64,000 bases of DNA from Pleomorphomonas sp. NRK KF1 (lineage in GTDB: Bacteria; Pseudomonadota; Alphaproteobacteria; Rhizobiales; Pleomorphomonadaceae): assembly GCF_023721755.1 (NCBI RefSeq), contig NZ_JAMDLH010000003.1:124001-188000 (forward strand). The letters are read 5' to 3'. Shown in pieces: positions 25,343 to 34,544 of the stretch; positions within the stretch are counted from its first letter, which is position 1; each line of letters starts with the position of its first letter. The translations under genes were made by a program, and so were the position numbers. The notes under the pieces were generated by a model. It had not been told where the DNA came from. It made no database searches and saw only the letters and a program-made list of their open reading frames with translations.

Positions 25343-26245
25343 ATGCGACGCCTCTACTCAAGCCTTGTCGATGGCCGGGGATTCGATCTCTGCCTGATCG
25401 GCATCCCGCTCGCCTTTCTCATCGTGCTCTCCGGCGTGCCGCTCATCTATAACGTGGTCATGAGCTTCCAGGCCGTGGACATGTTCAGCCTCGGCAGCTT
25501 CATCCGCCCCTGGGTCGGCCATGAGAACTACCGCCAGCTGATCGCCCAGCCCGAGTTCTGGCCGATCATGGGCCATACGGCGACCTTTCTGGTTGCCTCC
25601 ATCGCCGGCCAGTTCTTGCTCGGCTTTGCGCTTGCCCTTTTCTTCTGGATGAACTTCCCAGGCGCTTCCTGGCTGCGCGGCCTGTTTCTGGTGTCCTGGG
25701 TGATGCCGGGCCTCGTGGTCGGCGCAGTCTGGAACTGGCTGCTGTCGGGTGATTTCGGCGTCTTCAACTTCGTCCTGCACCAACTTCACATCATCTCGGA
25801 CAACGTCTTCTGGCGCTCCGACCCGGCCTTTTCTCTGTGGAGCGTCATCATCGCCAACATCTGGCTCGGCGCCTCCTTCAACATGATCCTGCTGTCGGTT
25901 GGTCTGTCGTCGATCCCCGACGATCTCTATGAGGCGGCGGAACTCGACGGCGCCGGAGCCCTGACCCGCTTCTGGACGATCACGCTGCCGATGATGCGCT
26001 CGACCATCGGCGCTCTGATCTCGCTCGGCCTGATCTTCACGTTGCAGCAGTTCGACCTGTTCGCCGCCATTACCGCCGGCGGTCCCAACAACTCCTCCAA
26101 CGTCGCGCAATACTGGGCCTGGGACCTCTCGTTCAAGCAGTACGACTTCGCCAAAGGGGCGGCCATTTCGGTGATCATGATCGTCGTTGTGATGCTCGCA
26201 TCCGTCTACTACGTCCGGTCGACCCGCCACGAGGTGAGAGGATGA
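25343..26245 (+). CDS. Sugar ABC transporter permease (MalF/UgpA-like)
   Basis: A 300-residue permease with six predicted helices, the first at about 18-38 (LIGIPLAFLIVLSGVPLIYN), and the EAA loop YEAAELDGAGALTRFWTITLP near residues 195-215. Start ATG 25343 has GGGGAGGA upstream; an in-frame start at 25280 lies in leader sequence. It overlaps the next permease gene by 4 bp (ATGA at 26242). Confidence 0.92.
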   Translation: MRRLYSSLVDGRGFDLCLIGIPLAFLIVLSGVPLIYNVVMSFQAVDMFSLGSFIRPWVGHENYRQLIAQPEFWPIMGHTATFLVASIAGQFLLGFALALFFWMNFPGASWLRGLFLVSWVMPGLVVGAVWNWLLSGDFGVFNFVLHQLHIISDNVFWRSDPAFSLWSVIIANIWLGASFNMILLSVGLSSIPDDLYEAAELDGAGALTRFWTITLPMMRSTIGALISLGLIFTLQQFDLFAAITAGGPNNSSNVAQYWAWDLSFKQYDFAKGAAISVIMIVVVMLASVYYVRSTRHEVRG

Positions 26246-27069
26246 GCGAGACCTTCAGAAACCGGCTGCTGCTCGTCATCGCGCTGCTGCTTGCCGCCAT
26301 CTACCTCTTTCCGCTCTACTGGATGTACATCACCGCGCTGAAGACCGGCTCGGAGATGTTCGCCACGCCGCCGTCCTTCTGGCCCGACGACCCCCAGTGG
26401 TCGATCTTTCCCTTCGTTTTCCAGCTGAAGGGCATGGGTCGGTTCCTGTGGAACTCGGCGGTGATCGCGTCGGGATCGGTGGCGTTGATCGCCGTGCTCG
26501 GCACCGGCGCCGCCTATGTGCTCGCCCGCTATCGCAACGCCTGGGTCGATGTCGGCCTGTTCCTGGTGCTGATGCTGCAGGTGCTGCCGGCCTCGCTGAT
26601 GATCACGCCGATCTTCGTGCTGTTCACGCTGACCGGCATTCTCGACTTTCCTCGCACCGCAGTGATCCTGGCGATCGCCGCCAAGAGCATGCCCTTCTTC
26701 ATCGTGCTGGTTCGCGCCACCTTCATGAGCGTGCCGATGGAGCTGGAAGAGGCGGCGCTCGTCGACGGCAACTCGCGCGTCGGTGCCTTCTGGTCGATCG
26801 TGCTGCCGCTCGCCCGCAACGGCATCCTCGTTTCCGCCATCCTGATCTTCATGCAGGCCTTCGGCGAGTTCGTCTATTCGAAGTCGCTGATCCAGGAGAT
26901 TGAGCTGCAGCCGAGCTCGGTCGGCCTCAATGCTTTCATGGGCCCGAACACCAACGAATGGAACCGGATCATGGCCTTCGCCTCGATCTACGTGACCCCC
27001 ATTCTGGCGACCTTCGTGCTGCTGCAGCGGCGCATCGTCTCTGGCCTGACCTCCGGAGCCCTGAAATGA
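26242..27069 (+). CDS. Sugar ABC transporter permease (MalG/UgpE-like)
   Basis: A 275-residue permease: helix 1 at about 8-28 (LLLVIALLLAAIYLFPLYWM), the MalG-type YITALKTGSEMFATPPSFWP after it, and the EAA loop EEAALVDGNSRVGAFWSIVLP. It overlaps both neighbours by 4 bp, so the importer genes are translationally coupled. Confidence 0.92.
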   Translation: MSETFRNRLLLVIALLLAAIYLFPLYWMYITALKTGSEMFATPPSFWPDDPQWSIFPFVFQLKGMGRFLWNSAVIASGSVALIAVLGTGAAYVLARYRNAWVDVGLFLVLMLQVLPASLMITPIFVLFTLTGILDFPRTAVILAIAAKSMPFFIVLVRATFMSVPMELEEAALVDGNSRVGAFWSIVLPLARNGILVSAILIFMQAFGEFVYSKSLIQEIELQPSSVGLNAFMGPNTNEWNRIMAFASIYVTPILATFVLLQRRIVSGLTSGALK

Positions 27070-28133
27070 CCACGCAGATCGAATTTTCCGGCGTCAACAA
27101 GCACTACGGCGCCTACCATGCGCTGAAGGACATCAATCTTTCCATCGGCAAGGGCAGCTTCGTCGCCCTCGTCGGTCCCTCGGGCTGCGGCAAGTCGACG
27201 CTGCTGCGCTCGCTGGCCGGCCTGGAAAAGATCACCGGTGGCGACATCTCCATCGCCGGCGAGGTGGTGACGACGCTGCCGCCGCGCAAGCGCGACGTTG
27301 CCATGGTGTTCCAGTCCTACGCCCTCTATCCGCACATGACGGTCGAGGAGAACCTCACCTACTCGCTGCGGGTTCATGGCGTCTCTAAGGGCGAGCGCAA
27401 GAAGGCTGCTGCCGAGGTGGCCGCGACCACTGGCTTGTCCGATCTTCTGCATCGTTATCCGCGAGAGCTCTCCGGCGGACAGCGCCAGCGCGTAGCCATG
27501 AGCAGGGCGATCATCCGCAACCCCAAGGCTTTCCTGTTCGACGAGCCTCTGTCCAACCTCGACGCGGCCTTGCGGGTTCACATGCGCAAGGAGATTCGCG
27601 CCCTGCATGATCGGCTTGGCGCAACCTCGGTCTATGTGACGCACGATCAGATCGAGGCCATGACCATGGCCGATCACGTCGTCGTCCTGCGGGCCGGCAT
27701 CATCGAACAGCAGGGGCGGCCACTCGATCTGTATGATAAGCCGGCGAATAAATTCGTTGCCGGGTTCATCGGCTCCCCCGCCATGAACTTCCTGCCGGCG
27801 ACGGTGGCGGAGGGGCGCGCCGCGACGATCGATCTGGGCAAGGGGCCGATCCGTCTGACGATCCCCGTTGCCGCGCCCATCGGCTCCAGCGTGCTGATCG
27901 GTATTCGGCCGGAACACATCACCTTGACCGCGCCTGGAGAAGGCCGTTTCGACGCTCCCGTCGCCTTTACCGAATCCACCGGCTCCACGACCTTCGTATC
28001 CACCGCGACGAACCCAGAACTGATGGTGGTGGAGACCGGCCGCCGGATGGTCGCCAATGGCGATCTCGTCGGTCTGGCGTTCGCCGATACGGCTGTCCAT
28101 GTCTTCGACGGGGCGACGGAAAAGCGCCTCTGA
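27066..28133 (+). CDS. Sugar ABC transporter ATP-binding protein (MalK/UgpC-like)
   Basis: A 355-residue ATPase of the CUT1 class: P-loop GPSGCGKST, VFQSYALYPHMTV, signature LSGGQRQR, Walker B FLFDEPLSNLDAALR, switch VYVTHDQIEAMTMAD, and a C-terminal TOBE/OB regulatory domain (IGIRPEHITL from about 280). Start ATG 27066 overlaps the permease stop (ATGA). UgpC-type ATPases often serve several importers in rhizobia; here its position argues for service to the adjacent one. A bidirectional terminator follows. Confidence 0.93.
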   Translation: MTTQIEFSGVNKHYGAYHALKDINLSIGKGSFVALVGPSGCGKSTLLRSLAGLEKITGGDISIAGEVVTTLPPRKRDVAMVFQSYALYPHMTVEENLTYSLRVHGVSKGERKKAAAEVAATTGLSDLLHRYPRELSGGQRQRVAMSRAIIRNPKAFLFDEPLSNLDAALRVHMRKEIRALHDRLGATSVYVTHDQIEAMTMADHVVVLRAGIIEQQGRPLDLYDKPANKFVAGFIGSPAMNFLPATVAEGRAATIDLGKGPIRLTIPVAAPIGSSVLIGIRPEHITLTAPGEGRFDAPVAFTESTGSTTFVSTATNPELMVVETGRRMVANGDLVGLAFADTAVHVFDGATEKRL

Positions 28134-28155
28134 CGGCGATCCTTCTCGATGGACC

Positions 28156-28190
28156 AAGAAAAACCCCGGAAGCCATGCTTCCGGGGTTCT
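28156..28190. terminator. Bidirectional terminator between the importer operon and yicI
   Basis: AACCCCGGAAGC (28162-28173) pairs with GCTTCCGGGGTT (28177-28188) over a 3-nt loop. The minus strand continues TTTTTCTT, giving a strong terminator for the alpha-xylosidase gene; on the plus strand a weaker CTTGCTT follows for the importer operon. Confidence 0.88.
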
Positions 28191-28223
28191 TGCTTCGGAT
28201 CGTCGCCGTGAATGGCGCAGCCA

Positions 28224-30542
28224 TCAGGCCGGTGGGAGGGTGATCCGAAGCGAGCCGGCGGCGCGGAGGGTAACGCCGCCGGAACGCTGGTCGAAATCGT
28301 CGCTGCCGTCGACGGCGGCGACATGGCGGATGCCGACGAGGCGAAGCGCGTAGGTTTGGTCCCGATCGGGCGTCGCGGTGATCACGTCGCCGTCGCGGCG
28401 CACCGTCAGCGCCAGGGCCAGCGCGCCGTTTCGATAGTCCGGAACCGTTGCGGTGACGCTGGCGCCGTCGGCGAGTTCATAGAGGGCAAAGGTGACGCCG
28501 TCGGTGTAGTCGTAGTCTGGCCGCCGGTCGTTGCCGCCAAAGGCGACGAGACTGCCCGGTCGCACGTAAAGGGGCAGGCTCATGACGTCATGCGTCTCGC
28601 GCCGCCAGACAGGGCCCTCGACGACTTCGCCGGTGAGAAGCTGCGTCCAGCGTCCGGCCGGCAGATAGACGGTGACCTCGCCGTCCTTATCGAAAACCGG
28701 GGCGACAAGCAGGGCCGAGCCCAGCATGAACTGCCGGTCGAGCGTCTCGACGCCCGGGTCATCGGGAAACTCCAGCAGCATGGCCCTGAGCACCGGCACA
28801 CCGGTTTCCGATGCCTCGACGGCGGCACCGTAGAGGTAGGGCATCAGCGAGCACTTGAGACGTGCGAAGTCCCTGAGCACCGCTTCCGCCTCCTGGTCGA
28901 ACAGCCAGGGCACGCGATAGGATTTGGAGCCATGCAGGCGGCTGTGGCTGGAGAGGAGGCCGAAGGCGCACCAACGTTTGTAGACGTCGGCCTCGGCAGT
29001 ATTCTCGAAGCCGCCGATGTCGTGGCTCCAGAAGCCGAAGCCGGAAAGGCCGAGCGACAGCCCGCCGCGCAGCGTTTCGGCCATGGCCGGATAGTCGGAG
29101 TAGCAATCGCCGCCCCAGTGCACGGGGAACTGCTGGCCACCGACGGTGGCCGAACGGGCGAACAGCACACTTTCGCCCCGCGTCTCGATCAAGGCGTCGT
29201 GGACCACCTTGTTGTAGAGGAAGGGGTAGTAGTTGTGCATCTTCTGCGGGTCCGAGCCGTCGTGCCAGACGACATCGGTCGGGATTCGCTCGCCGAAGTC
29301 GGTCTTGAAAGCGTCGGCACCCATGGCGACAAGGCGCTTGAGATGGCCGGCATACCATGTCGCCGCCTCGGGATTGGTGAAGTCGACAATGCCTTGTCCG
29401 GCCTGCCAGAGATCCCACTGCCAGACGCTGCCATCGGGCCGCTTCAGGAGGTACCCCTTCTCCGCCGCTTCGTCGAACAGCTTCGAGGCCTGGGCGATGT
29501 AGGGGTTGATCCAGAGACAGATCTTCAGTCCCTTGTCCCGGAGGCGCTTCAGCATGCCCTCGGGATCGGGAAACACCTCCGGATCCCACTCGAAATCGCA
29601 CCAGTGGACGCCGCGCATCCAGAAGCAGTCGAAGTGGAAGACGTGGAGGGGAATGTCGCGCTGGAACATGCCGTCGACGAAGGAATTGACGGTACCCTCG
29701 TCGTAGTCGGTGGTGAACGAGGTCGTCAGCCACAGGCCAAAGGACCAGGCCGGGGGCAGGGCCGGCCGACCGGTCAGTCGCGTGTAGCGCTCAAGGACGG
29801 CCTTCGGTGTCGGACCGTCGATCAGATAGTATTCGAGCGCTTCACCCTCGGTGGCGAACTGCACCTTCGACACCTTCTCAGACGCCACCTCGAAGCCGAC
29901 GCGGCCGGGATCGTTGACCAGCACGCCCCACCCCCTGTTGGTCAGGAAGAACGGGATGTTCTTGTAGGCCTGCGTGGTGGACGTGCCGCCATCCTGGTTC
30001 CAGATGTCGATGCTCTGCCCGTTCTTGACGAAGGGGGAGAAGCGTTCGCCAAGGCCGTAGACCAAGGTGCCGACCTCAAGGTCCAGTCGCTCGAACATAT
30101 GGGGCGGTTCACCCGCGACGCTCGCGTGGCCCGTCTCGCGGAACCCGGTACCGGTCAGTCGCTTGCCGCCGCGCGTCACCTCGGTGCGCCAATCGCCATC
30201 CTTCGACACGGTGAGCGTGAGGCTTCCGGACGTAAAGGAGAGGGCGGTCTCGCCATCGGCGATCATTGGCCGGAATGTGTCGTCGGAAAACAGCTCGAAG
30301 GCAGGACCGCGCTTCGCGGCTCCCCTGTGGTGCTCGATGCGCACGCAGATGACGCCTTCCATCGGCGCGCTCAGCGTCAGGGTCAGCGTCGGCGCGTTGA
30401 TCTGGTCGGCGCGACCGCGACCACGTACGGCAAGGGCCAGAATCTCGGCCTTGCGGGCATCCGTCCGCACCGCATGCACATGATGCGGATTGACGATGCT
30501 CATGCCTGCCGGCAGCAGCCAGTTGCCGTCGCTGAACTTCAT
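28224..30542 (-). CDS. yicI: Alpha-xylosidase (GH31, YicI-type)
   Basis: A 772-residue glycoside hydrolase family 31 enzyme. The nucleophile is Asp415 in KTDFGERIPTD and the acid/base Asp479 in HWGGDC, almost the same numbering as E. coli YicI. The stretch FHFDCFWMRG keeps Cys306-Phe307, the pair that favours xylose over glucose in YicI. The long match LFARSATVGGQQFPVHWGGD, then FWSHDIGGFEN, is also YicI-like. It has no signal peptide, so it hydrolyses imported alpha-xylosides in the cytoplasm. Start ATG 30542 has GGGAGGA upstream. Its promoter carries the shared LacI operator. Confidence 0.94.
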   Translation of the reverse strand: MKFSDGNWLLPAGMSIVNPHHVHAVRTDARKAEILALAVRGRGRADQINAPTLTLTLSAPMEGVICVRIEHHRGAAKRGPAFELFSDDTFRPMIADGETALSFTSGSLTLTVSKDGDWRTEVTRGGKRLTGTGFRETGHASVAGEPPHMFERLDLEVGTLVYGLGERFSPFVKNGQSIDIWNQDGGTSTTQAYKNIPFFLTNRGWGVLVNDPGRVGFEVASEKVSKVQFATEGEALEYYLIDGPTPKAVLERYTRLTGRPALPPAWSFGLWLTTSFTTDYDEGTVNSFVDGMFQRDIPLHVFHFDCFWMRGVHWCDFEWDPEVFPDPEGMLKRLRDKGLKICLWINPYIAQASKLFDEAAEKGYLLKRPDGSVWQWDLWQAGQGIVDFTNPEAATWYAGHLKRLVAMGADAFKTDFGERIPTDVVWHDGSDPQKMHNYYPFLYNKVVHDALIETRGESVLFARSATVGGQQFPVHWGGDCYSDYPAMAETLRGGLSLGLSGFGFWSHDIGGFENTAEADVYKRWCAFGLLSSHSRLHGSKSYRVPWLFDQEAEAVLRDFARLKCSLMPYLYGAAVEASETGVPVLRAMLLEFPDDPGVETLDRQFMLGSALLVAPVFDKDGEVTVYLPAGRWTQLLTGEVVEGPVWRRETHDVMSLPLYVRPGSLVAFGGNDRRPDYDYTDGVTFALYELADGASVTATVPDYRNGALALALTVRRDGDVITATPDRDQTYALRLVGIRHVAAVDGSDDFDQRSGGVTLRAAGSLRITLPPA

Positions 30543-30857
30543 TGTCTTCCTCCCCGGGCGCTCCGCCAACTGGGGAGCCACACGTCCGCCGCTCGTCGCC
30601 AAGACCTTCGTGGGGCTTGCGATTCCACGGCCTTCGTCTATTCCGTAAACGTTTACGACGATAGCGATGAAGGCGTCTTCTGTCAAAGGGCTTTTGTATC
30701 GGTGGATTGCCTCCCCTGTCGCTGGAGAACTGGAGGATTGCCTCGACGAAACCGGGCGTTCCGTCTATTGATCGCACGCCGGATTTTTTGCTGAAGACAG
30801 GGAAACGATTGGTCGCCCTGTGAGCTGGGCTTGAGCTGCGGGCGGGAGGATGAGGGA
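30543..30857. other. 315-bp divergent spacer between yicI and the second LacI gene
   Basis: No coding sequence is supported. It contains the yicI promoter and operator (30644-30686). I do not see a clear promoter for the LacI gene; its ribosome-binding site GGGAGGA (30844-30850) lies at the right edge. Confidence 0.6.
30644..30686 (-). promoter_or_regulatory. Promoter plus LacI operator of yicI
   Basis: On the minus strand TTGACA (complement of 30681-30686), a 17-bp spacer, TATCGT (complement of 30658-30663), then directly the palindrome CGTAAACGTTTACG (30644-30657). The operator matches 23780-23793 base for base, and the distance from the -35 hexamer differs by a single base. The operator would cover the transcription start. 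Confidence 0.84.
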
Positions 30858-31889
30858 TTGGGCATCAAGGAGCTGGCGCGCCATCTCAACATTTCCATCG
30901 GCACTGTGTCGCGGGCGCTCAACGGCCATCCGGAGGTCAACGCCGAGACTCGCAAGCGCGTGCTGGAAGCGGCGGCGGCGCTTGGTTATGCCCCGGATCA
31001 GGCTGGACGCAGCCTCCGCCAGGGCACGCTCAACGTCGTTGCCTTGTTGCTTTCCACCGACCTCACCTCCAAGACCGACACGATGTTCTTCATGGAACTG
31101 TCGCGCGGCATTCAGGACCAGTTCGCCGAACACGGCCTCGACCTCGTCATCCATCTGAACAAGCCGGGCATGGATATGCTCGATCGAGTGAAGCGCATCG
31201 TCGAGCGCCGGCAGGCCGACGCCATCATTCTTGCCGAGACGCGCGACAACGATCCGCGCCTCGATTATCTCGCAGGTCGCAATTTCCCCTTCGCCACCAT
31301 GGGGCGGTCGTGGTCGGGTGGCAGCCATCCCTGGATGGATCTCGACTTCGACTTTGCAATGCGCGCCGCCATCGACCGTCTTGCCGGCTTTGGCCATCGT
31401 CGCGTGGCGCTGGTCACAGGCGATCCAGGCTACCGTCTCGACACCATGTTGCAGGACGCTTACCGGCGTGAACTCATGGACCGAGGCATCGCCGTCGACG
31501 AAGCGCTGATGATCAAGGCCGACACCCATGAAGAGGGCGGCTACAAGGCGATGACGGATTTCCTCGCCATGTCCGAGCCCCCGACGGCGGTGATCTTTCC
31601 CCATTATCGGGCGGTGGTCGGCGCTTATGCCTGTCTTTCCGAATCCGGCCTGCAGCCCGGCCGCGACGTGGCGATCCTCAGTTGCTCGGCCGACACGACC
31701 ATCGCCCAGTTCATGGCGCCACCGCTCACCTGCTTCCGGCTTGACCTTTACGGGCTCGGGCGGCGTCTCGCTCAGGCGTTGCTCGCCTCAATGTCGCGCT
31801 TCGCCGAAAGCTATGGCGGCGCACTCGTCCAGGAGATCTGGCCGTGGGAACTGATCGGCCGCGACAGCGACGGCTTCCGCGTCGGCTGA
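30858..31889 (+). CDS. LacI family transcriptional regulator of the alpha-xyloside locus
   Basis: A 343-residue LacI/GalR protein. The HTH is at residues 3-22 (IKELARHLNISIGTVSRALN), followed by the hinge and a periplasmic-binding-like effector domain (LNVVALLLSTDLTSKTDTMF ... ADAIILAETRDNDPRLDYL). I favour TTG 30858, with GGGAGGA at 30844-30850 at proper spacing; the open frame reaches TTG 30831. It lies next to yicI and between the two genes carrying the CGTAAACGTTTACG operator, so it is the probable repressor of both. The inducer is probably an alpha-xyloside or xylose-related sugar. Confidence 0.91.
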   Translation: MGIKELARHLNISIGTVSRALNGHPEVNAETRKRVLEAAAALGYAPDQAGRSLRQGTLNVVALLLSTDLTSKTDTMFFMELSRGIQDQFAEHGLDLVIHLNKPGMDMLDRVKRIVERRQADAIILAETRDNDPRLDYLAGRNFPFATMGRSWSGGSHPWMDLDFDFAMRAAIDRLAGFGHRRVALVTGDPGYRLDTMLQDAYRRELMDRGIAVDEALMIKADTHEEGGYKAMTDFLAMSEPPTAVIFPHYRAVVGAYACLSESGLQPGRDVAILSCSADTTIAQFMAPPLTCFRLDLYGLGRRLAQALLASMSRFAESYGGALVQEIWPWELIGRDSDGFRVG

Positions 31890-31983
31890 GCATGGCTGTC
31901 CTCCAGGTATTCCGGGCGACGGCCGACCGACGTAGATCTGAGCGAGAGGCATCAATTCGATTCGCCCGCTTCCGGAGACGACC

Positions 31984-34389
31984 ATGCGCGAGGAGAGCCA
32001 GTCCTTTCCGCCCTATCCGACAGAGACATCCGGACGCGACGAAACGGTCGATGTAAAAGTCGGGGTGTCCGGCGGGAAACGGGTATTCGAGCTGACGACG
32101 ACGGCCGCCCGGCGCGACAACCCTTCGCGTCAGAGGCGCATCGAGGAACGGTCGACTGATCCACACCTTCTGACGGGGTCGCCGCTGTTCGATGCGCTTT
32201 TTGCCCAGGCTGTCGACGATGCAAGGCTCAATGCCGTTTCATCCATTCGCGATGGCGCCTATCGCCATGGCGAACCCATTCCCTGCGAGTGTTACCAGAC
32301 CGGCGAGAAGTGGACCTACGTCTGGACCCGCGATGCTTCCTACGCCACTCATCTCGGCCTTGCAGTGCTCGACCCGGAGAGGGCAGCCACGACGCTTCTC
32401 TACAAGGTGAGCCCGTTTCGTGACGGTCTCGGCCTGCCGGAGGAACTGCCGGTGGGTAGTTTGCAAATCGTCCAGGATACCGGTTCGGGCGGCAGTTGGC
32501 CGGTGAGTACCGATCGCGTCTCTTGGGCTTTCGGCGCCGAAGCGCTGCTCGGAACGCTCCACGGCGATGCGCGCGCTGCTTTTGCCGACACGGCCTATCG
32601 CGCGCTGTCCGGCACCATCGAGGCCGACCGGCTCGCCGTCTTCGATGCTGCCGACGGACTTTATCGCGGCGAACAGTCCTTCCTTGATTGGCGCGACCAG
32701 ACCTATGCGCCATGGGCGATCGACGACCTCACCACCATCTCGACATCCAAGGCGCTTTCCACCAACGTTTGCCACTACAAGGCGCTCGACCTCCTCGCTC
32801 GGCTTGCCTCAGAACGGGGCGACAAGGCCAAGGCCGATCGTTACGCCGGCTGGGCAGGCGAACTTCGTGCGGCCATCGACCGCGGCTTCTGGCTGGAAGG
32901 GAAGGGGCTCTACGTCTCGATCACCACACCCGACAGTCCGGCTCGGCCGGTCGAGAAGTTCGACATGCTCGGCCTCGCCCTTGCCATCCTGACCGGCGTC
33001 ACCGGACGCGATCGGGCACGGCGCATTCTGGCATCCTACCCGCACGTGCCTTTCGGTGTGCCTGTCTATTATCCGGCTCAGCCCGATATCTTCTGCTACC
33101 ACAACCGGGCCATCTGGCCCTTCGTCACCGCCTACGAACTGCTGGCCGCCGCTGAGACGCAGGCCGTCGCAGCGTTCGACCACGCCTTCGACTCGCTGGT
33201 TCGCGCCGCCGCTCTCAATCTCGACAATGTCGAGAACCAAGAGTGGCTGACCGGCCGCACCTTGTTCGACGATGGCCCGCGCATTTCCTCGGCCCGTCAG
33301 CTCTGGTCGGTCGGTGGCTATCTCGGCATGGTGATGAGGGCGATCTTCGGCTATCGACCGGAGAAGGAAGGCTTCCGCCTTGCCCCTTTCCTTACGGCGC
33401 ACGTCCGGTGTCGACTTGGCGGCGACAGGGCCGTGCTCCATCGCCTTGACCATCACGGTCGGCGTATCGACCTCGTGCTGAACCTGCCGCCGTGCGCCAG
33501 CGCGCAGGGGTACTATGCCCTCCGTGAGGTGCATCTCAACGGAACGCTGGTGTCGGACTCCATCGTCGACTCACAACTGGTGGACGCCAATCTCATCGAG
33601 CTGTTCTTCGACGATCTTGTCGCCGATAGGTCCGATCTCATGCTGATTCCTGTCGTTGATGCTGCAACCCACGACGACCCGCAGATCTTCTCGCCGCGCG
33701 AGCCGGTGATCACTGACCTCGTCATCGAGGACGGGCGAGTACGGTTGAACTTTGAGGGGCAGCTTCCGCGCTCGGGGCGAAGTGATGCGCTCCTCTTCAC
33801 CGTGCTGCGGGATGGGGAGGCAGCGGCGGTCGATCTGGCGGATGTCGTGTGGCGCGATCCCTTGCCGCTCCGGCCTGGCGTGCGTCGCGCCTATCGCGTG
33901 ATCGCTCGCTTTGCCGACGGGGGCAACGCCTCGCACCCCTCGCGCGAGGCGGCCATCGAGACCGGCGCGGTTCTGACTGTCGGCATCGATGGTTCCGGCG
34001 TGGATCGTGTGGGTGACCGGCTGGTCTTCGCCGACGTCGTTGTGCGAGAGGCCGGCGACTACCGGCTGGCACTTCTCTGCCGGAACCACAGCTTTCACAT
34101 CCAGACCGGCGTCACCAACGCGGTGAAGCGGGTGGCGGTGTTGGACGACGACGGGCGCCGGATCGCGTCGGGCATCGTCCAGATGCCTCACATGACGCCG
34201 GTCAACCCGCTCCGGCGTTCGACGACGCTGCCGCTGCATCTCCAGGCTGGCAGCTATCGGGTGGAAATCGCCAATTTCTTCAACATGAGCTGTCTTTCGG
34301 CAAATGAGACCTATATCAGCCCCGGCGGCATGGACGGGCCGCGCAACGAGGCTGATATCCGCGCTCTTGAGCTGATCCGGATCGGCTGA
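31984..34389 (+). CDS. Putative six-hairpin (alpha/alpha)6 glycosidase-like protein
   Basis: An 801-residue protein without a signal peptide. Residues about 65-470 look like an (alpha/alpha)6 barrel of the MGH1/GH63-like superfamily, with acidic and aromatic motifs WTRDASYATH (114-123), FLDWRDQTY (233-241), CYHNRAIWPF (371-380) and QLWSVGGYLG (439-448). The C-terminal third is predicted beta-rich. I recognise the fold pattern, not a characterised family, so no substrate can be named. It follows the LacI gene by 94 bp on the same strand and may debranch or trim the sugars handled by yicI (inference). GGAG precedes the ATG. Confidence 0.72.
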   Translation: MREESQSFPPYPTETSGRDETVDVKVGVSGGKRVFELTTTAARRDNPSRQRRIEERSTDPHLLTGSPLFDALFAQAVDDARLNAVSSIRDGAYRHGEPIPCECYQTGEKWTYVWTRDASYATHLGLAVLDPERAATTLLYKVSPFRDGLGLPEELPVGSLQIVQDTGSGGSWPVSTDRVSWAFGAEALLGTLHGDARAAFADTAYRALSGTIEADRLAVFDAADGLYRGEQSFLDWRDQTYAPWAIDDLTTISTSKALSTNVCHYKALDLLARLASERGDKAKADRYAGWAGELRAAIDRGFWLEGKGLYVSITTPDSPARPVEKFDMLGLALAILTGVTGRDRARRILASYPHVPFGVPVYYPAQPDIFCYHNRAIWPFVTAYELLAAAETQAVAAFDHAFDSLVRAAALNLDNVENQEWLTGRTLFDDGPRISSARQLWSVGGYLGMVMRAIFGYRPEKEGFRLAPFLTAHVRCRLGGDRAVLHRLDHHGRRIDLVLNLPPCASAQGYYALREVHLNGTLVSDSIVDSQLVDANLIELFFDDLVADRSDLMLIPVVDAATHDDPQIFSPREPVITDLVIEDGRVRLNFEGQLPRSGRSDALLFTVLRDGEAAAVDLADVVWRDPLPLRPGVRRAYRVIARFADGGNASHPSREAAIETGAVLTVGIDGSGVDRVGDRLVFADVVVREAGDYRLALLCRNHSFHIQTGVTNAVKRVAVLDDDGRRIASGIVQMPHMTPVNPLRRSTTLPLHLQAGSYRVEIANFFNMSCLSANETYISPGGMDGPRNEADIRALELIRIG

Positions 34390-34453
34390 TTTTTGGCGCG
34401 TATATCCCGAATTTACAGCTGGAAGTGTGTTGCCTCCCTACTTGGCTTTTGAT

Positions 34454-34499
34454 GTGCCTAATTTTGTGCCCAACGATAACTTGACAAAAGTTTAGGCAC
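34454..34499 (+). promoter_or_regulatory. Inverted repeat framing a -35 element upstream of the BMP operon
   Basis: GTGCCTAA (34454-34461) and TTAGGCAC (34492-34499) are perfect inverse copies. Between them lies TTGACA (34481-34486); the best -10-like sequence, TAGGGC at 16 bp, is weak. The arrangement suggests a regulated promoter for the operon at 34545-40456. I see no purine riboswitch. Confidence 0.45.
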
Positions 34500-34544
34500 T
34501 GATAGGGCTTTCAAAACACAATCAAAAAGCCAGAGGGGATCTCC

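Noticed and set aside
28212-30794. 860-codon plus-strand open frame opposite yicI
   Set aside because: It is antisense to the well-supported GH31 gene, lacks recognisable domains, and is explained by high GC at third codon positions.
34390-34544. Purine riboswitch upstream of the BMP operon
   Set aside because: None of the conserved loop sequences of purine riboswitches is present; only a promoter-like region and an inverted repeat are seen.
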